This document shows positions 4,746-9,346 of a DNA stretch of 9,346 nucleotides, piece after piece (position 1 is the first letter of the stretch; the number at the start of each line of letters is the position of its first letter). Under the pieces are notes generated by a model, which had not been told where the DNA came from, searched no databases, and saw only the letters and a program-made list of their open reading frames with translations. The stretch spans positions 1 to 9,346 of the forward strand of contig CAZXLZ010000050.1 in the NCBI GenBank assembly GCA_964642045.1, given 5' to 3'. A program made the translations under genes and the position numbers. This stretch comes from RGIG5057 sp964642045. Its GTDB lineage: Bacteria; Bacillota; Clostridia; TANB77; CAG-465.

Positions 4746-5438
4746 TTATTTAAAAATACTATTTATTTTCCCCTCAGAAATGACTCTATATTTACCTACT
4801 TCAAGATCACCTAGCTCTAAAGCTCCTATTTTAACTCTTCTTAATTTTTCAACTCTAAGACCTACAGATTTACACATTTTTCTTACCTGTCTATTTTTCC
4901 CTTCATGTATTATAATTTCCAAAGAGTTTTTAGAATACATTCTAACTTTTGCTTCTTTAGTAATATACCCACCAATATCTACACCATTTTTTAGTTTATT
5001 AATTTTATCAGCTGTTATATTTCCATCTACTTTAGCAATATATGTTTTTTCAATTTCTGTTTTAGGATGCATAAGTTTATTTGCAAAATCACCATCATTT
5101 GTAAGAAGTATAAGTCCTTCTGTATCCATATCTAATCTACCAACCGGGAATACTCTTTCATTTTCATTAATTAAATCAAGTATATACGGTCTTCCAAACT
5201 GCTCTTTACTTGTAGTTATATATCCAGATGGTTTATTAAGCATTATATATATTTTCTTTTTTTCTACTTTTAAAATTTTATCCTCAAATTCTACTTTATC
5301 TTTTTTTTCATCAATAGTTTTTCCAAGTTCATATTCTATTTTTCCATTTATTTTAACTTTTCCTTGTGATATATAAGAATCTGCCTTTCTTCTTGAACAA
5401 ATGCCACACATAGACATAAATTTATTTAATCTAACCAT
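4746..5438 (-). CDS. RsuA/RluB-family rRNA pseudouridine synthase
   Basis: A 230-aa cytoplasmic enzyme that isomerises a specific uridine in rRNA to pseudouridine. It has an N-terminal S4 RNA-binding domain (about 2-60: RLNKFMSMCGICSRRKAD...GKVKING), then the catalytic domain. Motif GRLDMDTEGLILLTNDG (100-116) holds the catalytic Asp103. EKTYIAKVDG (130-139), EGKNRQVRKM (179-188) and RRVKIGALELGDLEVGKYR (200-218) are typical of this family. Length is usual for the RluB branch, which in Bacillota modifies 23S rRNA; the exact target cannot be read from the sequence. The ATG follows AAAGGA. No strong promoter is evident in the 88 nt upstream, so it may partly depend on readthrough from the RluD-family gene. 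Confidence 0.9.
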   Translation of the reverse strand: MVRLNKFMSMCGICSRRKADSYISQGKVKINGKIEYELGKTIDEKKDKVEFEDKILKVEKKKIYIMLNKPSGYITTSKEQFGRPYILDLINENERVFPVGRLDMDTEGLILLTNDGDFANKLMHPKTEIEKTYIAKVDGNITADKINKLKNGVDIGGYITKEAKVRMYSKNSLEIIIHEGKNRQVRKMCKSVGLRVEKLRRVKIGALELGDLEVGKYRVISEGKINSIFK

Positions 5439-5510
5439 ATTTTTCCTTTCACAACTAAAAAATAGTTACATATTATATATTATCACAAAGCTTGTGTGTT
5501 TAATATATAC

Positions 5511-5539
5511 TGCTAGTAACTCTTTATTAGTTACTAGCA
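5511..5539. terminator. Perfect hairpin overlapping the stop codon of the RluD-family gene
   Basis: Perfect 11-bp arms TGCTAGTAACT (5511-5521) and AGTTACTAGCA (5529-5539) enclose a 7-nt loop. The RluD-family stop codon and last codons (SASN) lie inside the structure. The T-run (CTTTTTT) follows it on the + strand, so it reads as a better terminator for antisense transcription. For the - strand genes it may act as an attenuator or 3'-end stabiliser. Confidence 0.65.
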
Positions 5540-5694
5540 CTTTTTTCTCTATTTTCTAATTTATTAAGTATATTTTCAAATTCTTCTGGGATTGGGGCAA
5601 AAAATTCCATGTACTTTTGGGCTGTAGGATGTATAAACCCTAACTTTTGAGCATGGAGTAAATGCCCTGTTATATTATAATCCTTAAGACTCAT

Positions 5695-5698
5695 TCCG
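5695..5698 (-). other. Second +1 shift site (TAC-CGGA)
   Basis: Zero frame reads TAC CGG AAT and then stops after NES. Omitting C5698 gives TAC GGA ATG, continuing as YGMSLKDYNITGHLLHAQ, the expected C-terminal domain. The restored Gly follows GDEVY, where family members have Gly. Confidence 0.8.
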
Positions 5699-6160
5699 GT
5701 AAACTTCATCCCCTAAAAGTGGATGTCCTAAATACTTCATGTGTACTCTTATCTGATGAGTTCTACCAGTTTCAAGTGTAGCAAGTACATATGTCATATT
5801 TGATATGTAAAATCTTTTAAGTACCTTAAAGTGTGTTACTGCCCTTTTAGAATTTTTATCAGTAACAGCCATTTTCTTTCTATCTTTAACTGACCTTCCG
5901 ATAGGCTTGTCTACTGTTATTTCATCTTCTTTTATAATACCTTTAACTATAGTTACATACTCACGAGTAATTGAATGTACTTTAAACTGCTCAGATAGAT
6001 TTTTATGGGCATTATCATTCTTAGCTACAACCAATACCCCTGTTGTATCTTTATCTATTCTATGGACTATTCCTGGCCTTATAACATCATTTATAGTAGA
6101 TAGTTTGCCCTTGTGAGAATAAAGAAGTCCATTTACTAATGTATCTTCATAATTTCCATT

Positions 6161-6164
6161 TCCG
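6161..6164 (-). other. First +1 shift site (CCA-CGGA)
   Basis: Zero frame reads CCA CGG AAA and stops six codons after the CCA. Omitting C6164 gives CCA GGA AAT GGA AAT, that is HPGNGNYEDTLVN, the expected family sequence. The quadruplet CGGA is the same as at the other site. Confidence 0.8.
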
Positions 6165-6486
6165 TGGATGAACTACCATACCTTTTTCTTTATTTATTAT
6201 TATTATATCATCATCTTCATACATTATATTTATATCAATATTTTTAGGCTTAATAGTCATTTCCTTTTTCTCTATTTCATCTATAGTTATCTCATCATTT
6301 GTCTTTAATACATACCCAGCCTTTACACCTTTATCATTAACACGAATATATCCTAAATCTATAAGTTTTTTTATATAGCTTCTGGTATATCCATCTATTT
6401 TTTCACTAGCATAAACATCCAATCTTTTATTTGAATCTATGCTATCAACTATATATTTCACTTTTTTCACTTCCTATTTTATGTAT

Positions 6487-6515
6487 ATTTTAACATAAAT
6501 TAAAGGTAATGTAAA
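6487..6515 (-). promoter_or_regulatory. Promoter of the RluD-family gene
   Basis: On the - strand TTTACA (6515-6510), 17-bp spacer, TAAAAT (6492-6487). It lies 25 nt upstream of the GTG start and shows the gene is transcribed separately from valS. An intact promoter argues mildly against an old pseudogene. Confidence 0.7.
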
Positions 6516-6542
6516 GAAAAGCTGCATGTATAATGCAGCTTT
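6513..6542 (-). terminator. Terminator after valS
   Basis: The 10-bp perfect stem AAAGCTGCAT/ATGCAGCTTT (6518-6527 and 6533-6542) has a 5-nt loop and is followed on the - strand by TCTTT. The T-tract is short and overlaps the -35 box of the next gene's promoter. Confidence 0.7.
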
Positions 6543-6551
6543 CTAATATTT

Positions 6552-8972
6552 TTAATTATTTTCTTCTAAAGAAAGTTCTATCTTATCTACACTGTAATCT
6601 TTCTCACACTCATTTATTATCAGATCTTCTATAAATAGTGTAGCTTTAAAGTCTTTTATAGACATCTCTAGTGCAGCTTTAAGTTCTTTGTTTAAAGTTA
6701 ATGTTAGAAGTTTAACTGGCGTTTTTAGCGTTAGGTTATTATTTGATTTTTCGCCTCTTACTATACTTATTATTTCAGATATAACATCTCCAATTTCAGC
6801 TTCTTTATTAAAACCATAATCGAGCTTACTAATTTCAGTTAAATGTATAGATTTTTTATCATGGTATAACTCCTGGTATATTTCTTCAGTTATAAATGGG
6901 AAGAATATACTAAAATCTTGAAGTAATTTATATAAAAGTATGTAAACTGTTTTTTGACCACTAAATCTAGCTATATCACCAAATTCCTCTGGTCTATATA
7001 ATCTGTGCTTTACAATTTCAATGTAATTATCACAAAAATCCCAAAAGAACTTTTCTAGTAAATTTAGTGCAAGACCTACTTCATATTCTTCTAGATATTC
7101 AAGGAACTTTTTCTCCATATCCTCAAAACGTCCAAGTATCCATTTATCAATATACTCAAAATCATTAAACTGTTTATCTTCATAATCACTAAGATGCATT
7201 TCTACAAATTTTGAAACGTTCCATATTTTATTTATAAGTTTTCTACCACGAAGTAAAGTTTCATCACTAAATACGATGTCTGTTCCAAGTCTTCCAGTTC
7301 CTGCCCAATATCTAAGTACATCTGCTGAATATTGTTTTATTAATTCCATTGGCTCATGTTTGCTATTTCCCTTACTTTTACTTATCTTTTCACCTTTGTT
7401 TGCCATAACAAAGCCAGAAATCATCACATTTTCCCAAGGTTTCATTCCAAAATGATAAAAACTTTTAACAATTGTATAGAAATCCCATGTTCTAATAATT
7501 TCACTTGCATTTGTCCTTAAGCTCATAGGTTTTAAAATGTTCTCATAATTTTCTTTTTCACCATATCTCATGTTTATAAGAGGAGTGACTGATGAAGTTG
7601 CCCATGTGTCCATAACATCTGTTTCTGGCTCAAAATGTGTGCATCCACATTTTGGACATTTATCTATTTTAGGACTATCTACAAGTGGATTTACTGGCAA
7701 GTCTTCTTTTTTTGCAAATATAGGCTCTGAACAATCTTTACAGTACCAAACAGGAAATGGCACACCAAAGTATCTTTGCCTTGATATACACCAATCCCAT
7801 GCAACATTATTTACCCACTCATCATATCTTGTATGCATGTACGAAGGATGCCAATTAATCTCATTTCCTATCTTTATAAAGTCTTCTTTATGATTCATAA
7901 TATCTATAAACCACTGGTTCATTACTGCATATTCTACTTCTTTTGAGCATCTTTCATGTGTTTGAACTTCATGCTCTAATTCTTCTATCTTAACAATATA
8001 GCCACCATTTTGAAGATCTTCTACAATCTTACTTCTTGCTTCTTTAATCTTTAATCCACCGTAATTTGGAACTGTATCTATTATTCTGCCATTATCTGTG
8101 AATATATATTTAAGTGGCAAATTATACTTTTTCCACCATTCAATATCAGTTTGATCACCAAAAGTACAGCACATAACTACACCTGTACCTTTGTCTATTG
8201 CAACTTTTTCATCTCCCATTATAGGAACTTGAACGTCTATAACTGGTATATGAGCTGTTTTTCCTATCAAATGCCTATGCTTTTCATCCTCTGGGTTAAC
8301 AAATACTGAAACAATTGCAGGAAGTAGCTCTGGTCTAGTAGTGGCAATAACAAACTCTTCACCATCTTCTACTGTTTTAAAAGTAACATAATTGAAAGTA
8401 GTTTTTATTGTTTTTGTCTCAAGCTCAGCTTGTGCAATAGAAGTTAAGCACTCATTACACCAAAGTGCAGGACTCTCTCTGTGATAACAGTGACCTTTTT
8501 CTATTAAATCTAAGAAAGATGCTTGACTTATTTTTATTGTAGATGGGCTAACTGTTTTGTAATGTATATTCCAATCTGTACTTACACCCATTTTACTAAA
8601 TAATTCTTTAAACTCATCTTCATATTTATCTGTTGTTTTATAACACAATTTTGAAAATTCTTCTCTACCTATTTCATGTGCTCTTTTACCTTGCTCTTTT
8701 TCTACTAATCTTTCGCTTGGAAGTCCATTATCATCAAAACCAAATGGATAAAAAATATTATATCCTCTTAATCTTTTATACCTTGCAAGCATTTCAGTTT
8801 GGGTATATGAAAATATATGCCCTATATGTATCTTACCATTAACAGTTGGAGGTGGAGTATCTATAGAAAAAACCTTTCTTCCATCTTCTTTAAATTCATA
8901 TATATTATTATCATTCCAAAATTCAAGCCACTTTTCTTCTTTTAAGCTTGCATCATATTTTTTATCTAACAT
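6552..8972 (-). CDS. valS: Valyl-tRNA synthetase, archaeal-type
   Basis: An 806-aa class I cytoplasmic enzyme that attaches valine to tRNA-Val and edits mischarged threonine. The catalytic domain has PPTVNGKIHIGH (HIGH at 49-52) and KISKSKGN (529-536). The CP1 editing region carries TTRPE (211-215) and GTGVVMCCTFGDQTDIEWW (262-280); the latter resembles archaeal rather than standard bacterial ValRS, which usually has an AHDPND-type sequence. Zn-binding pairs are seen at CNEC (172-175) and CKDC...CPKCGC (411-444). The anticodon-binding helical domain starts near 610. The C-terminal coiled-coil arm of the usual 880-aa bacterial enzyme is absent. The ATG follows AAGGAG by 8 nt. It lies 50 nt after a small membrane-protein gene and probably shares its promoter. 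There is no room for a T-box leader. Confidence 0.93.
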   Translation of the reverse strand: MLDKKYDASLKEEKWLEFWNDNNIYEFKEDGRKVFSIDTPPPTVNGKIHIGHIFSYTQTEMLARYKRLRGYNIFYPFGFDDNGLPSERLVEKEQGKRAHEIGREEFSKLCYKTTDKYEDEFKELFSKMGVSTDWNIHYKTVSPSTIKISQASFLDLIEKGHCYHRESPALWCNECLTSIAQAELETKTIKTTFNYVTFKTVEDGEEFVIATTRPELLPAIVSVFVNPEDEKHRHLIGKTAHIPVIDVQVPIMGDEKVAIDKGTGVVMCCTFGDQTDIEWWKKYNLPLKYIFTDNGRIIDTVPNYGGLKIKEARSKIVEDLQNGGYIVKIEELEHEVQTHERCSKEVEYAVMNQWFIDIMNHKEDFIKIGNEINWHPSYMHTRYDEWVNNVAWDWCISRQRYFGVPFPVWYCKDCSEPIFAKKEDLPVNPLVDSPKIDKCPKCGCTHFEPETDVMDTWATSSVTPLINMRYGEKENYENILKPMSLRTNASEIIRTWDFYTIVKSFYHFGMKPWENVMISGFVMANKGEKISKSKGNSKHEPMELIKQYSADVLRYWAGTGRLGTDIVFSDETLLRGRKLINKIWNVSKFVEMHLSDYEDKQFNDFEYIDKWILGRFEDMEKKFLEYLEEYEVGLALNLLEKFFWDFCDNYIEIVKHRLYRPEEFGDIARFSGQKTVYILLYKLLQDFSIFFPFITEEIYQELYHDKKSIHLTEISKLDYGFNKEAEIGDVISEIISIVRGEKSNNNLTLKTPVKLLTLTLNKELKAALEMSIKDFKATLFIEDLIINECEKDYSVDKIELSLEENN

Positions 8973-9022
8973 GTTATATTCTCCTTTTCATCTTTATTCA
9001 TTTGTAGATTAAACTTACTATA

Positions 9023-9211
9023 CTAAAAATACATAATAGCTCCTAAAGAAATAATTGCAATTACTGTAAAAACCCCTTTAAAGATCCTAACGCATTTATT
9101 CAGTTTCGACACTCCTATTTTATATCTTCCTAATATATTTCTTGCATTAAATATACAAAGAGTACATACTGTAAGTATAAAATACAGCAAAACCTGAAAT
9201 ATACTACTCAT
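9023..9211 (-). CDS. Small two-helix membrane protein upstream of valS
   Basis: 62 aa, function unknown. The start is the ATG at 9211 because GGGGAG (9221-9216) precedes it by 4 nt; the longer reading frame starting at 9259 would include the -10 box. Hydrophobic segments at about 5-21 and 46-61 flank a basic loop (FNARNILGRYKIGVSKLNKCVR). The plan, with N/DAR just after helix 1 and a final IMYF, loosely recalls small clostridial membrane proteins I cannot name. Its stop is 50 nt from valS, and both probably form one transcript. Confidence 0.65.
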   Translation of the reverse strand: MSSIFQVLLYFILTVCTLCIFNARNILGRYKIGVSKLNKCVRIFKGVFTVIAIISLGAIMYF

Positions 9212-9237
9212 AATATCTCCCCTTATTTCCAAGTAAT

Positions 9238-9266
9238 ATAATATCAAAAAATAGCGCAAAAGTCAA
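9238..9266 (-). promoter_or_regulatory. Promoter of the small membrane protein gene and valS
   Basis: On the - strand TTGACT (9266-9261), 17-bp spacer, TATTAT (9243-9238). It is 26 nt upstream of the small gene's ATG, giving a leader of about 20 nt. No other convincing promoter is visible before valS. Confidence 0.7.
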
Positions 9267-9346
9267 TTAGTTATATAAAACAAAAGAGGAATATAAATTG
9301 CAATATTAAGTGTCCACTTTTTTATACAATGTTGTGATTCTTTTAT

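Larger units (their letters stand above)
5527..6461 (-). pseudogene. RluD-family pseudouridine synthase, split by two +1 shifts
   Basis: The three frame segments (6461 to 6164, 6163 to 5699, 5697 to 5527) together make a complete 310-aa RluA/RluD-type synthase. It has an N-terminal S4 domain (RLDVYASEKIDGYTRSYIKKLI), KEKGMVVHP, the catalytic HRIDKDTTG motif, GRTHQIRVHMKYLGHPLLGDEVY and GHLLHAQKLGFIHP. Start: the GTG at 6461 is 10 nt after AGGA and matches the usual family start; a GTG at 6470 is too close to that site. Each break is one extra C immediately before GGA, so zero frame reads CGG at 6164-6162 and 5698-5696. Dropping the C gives the conserved Gly of HPGNGNY and GDEVYG. No other damage is visible, and all catalytic motifs are intact. 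This could be sequencing error, a recent pseudogene, or recoding at CGG. The family modifies large-subunit rRNA uridines. Confidence 0.85.

Noticed and set aside
4780..5376. Long + strand open frame opposite the RsuA/RluB gene
   Set aside because: It is antisense to a clear enzyme gene, has no ribosome binding site, and its Ser/Leu/Phe-rich translation is the mirror of an AT-rich coding strand.
5684..6034. RluD fragments as separate short genes
   Set aside because: The three pieces are consecutive parts of one family in order; the later pieces lack their own ribosome binding sites and start inside domains.
9308..9326. AAGTG-TC-CACTT followed by T-run as a terminator or insertion-sequence end
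   Set aside because: The two-base loop is too short for a normal hairpin, and no matching terminal repeat is found in the window.
1..9346. CRISPR array, tRNA or rRNA genes
   Set aside because: No regularly spaced direct repeats and no tRNA-like cloverleaf or rRNA sequence were seen on either strand.

Overview
The window is AT-rich, with A-tailed and T-tailed hairpins, strong AGGAGG-type ribosome binding sites and consensus sigma-A promoters. This fits a low-GC Gram-positive, most likely a clostridial Bacillota. Ribosomal protein S21 ends in the Bacillota-style basic tail KRKKKSEAARKRK. A Fusobacteriota-like host cannot be excluded from sequence alone.

Left edge (1-97): the probable right end of an IS200/IS605-type element, consisting of a perfect GC-rich hairpin followed by TCAA. 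A strong intrinsic terminator comes next.

Left half (about 130-4390, + strand): an array of seven small membrane-protein genes in four transcription units (A; B; C-D; E-F-G). Six are paralogues of 165-176 aa sharing one plan: a short basic cytoplasmic N-terminus with a conserved Trp, a first membrane segment, an extracytoplasmic domain of about 85 aa with an H-[IVL]-P-G motif and a Y-x-F-x-V-x-D core, a second membrane segment, and a basic tail. The seventh (F) has membrane segments but no ectodomain, and it overlaps G by 17 nt. Each unit has its own extended -10 promoter of the form ATGnTATAAT. Three units end in copies of the same 95-120 bp intergenic repeat, which contains a hairpin. The array looks as if it grew by duplication of whole promoter-gene-hairpin cassettes. 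I do not recognise the family.

Middle (4386-4745): rpsU with a near-perfect promoter, a leader in which CCC may pair with the Shine-Dalgarno sequence, and a bidirectional terminator shared with the convergent gene.

Right half (4746-9211, - strand): translation and RNA-modification genes. These are an RsuA/RluB-family pseudouridine synthase, an RluD-family pseudouridine synthase, an 806-aa archaeal-type valyl-tRNA synthetase without the usual C-terminal coiled coil, and a 62-aa two-helix membrane protein just upstream of the synthetase.

The RluD-family gene is split into three frames by two apparent +1 shifts. Both occur at an in-frame CGG codon followed by A. Skipping the C in each case restores a family-conserved glycine (HPG and VYG) and a full-length 310-aa protein. 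In-frame CGG is absent from all the other intact core genes here. This could be sequencing error, a pseudogene, or CGG-dependent recoding. Together with the paralogue array, it is the observation most worth following up.
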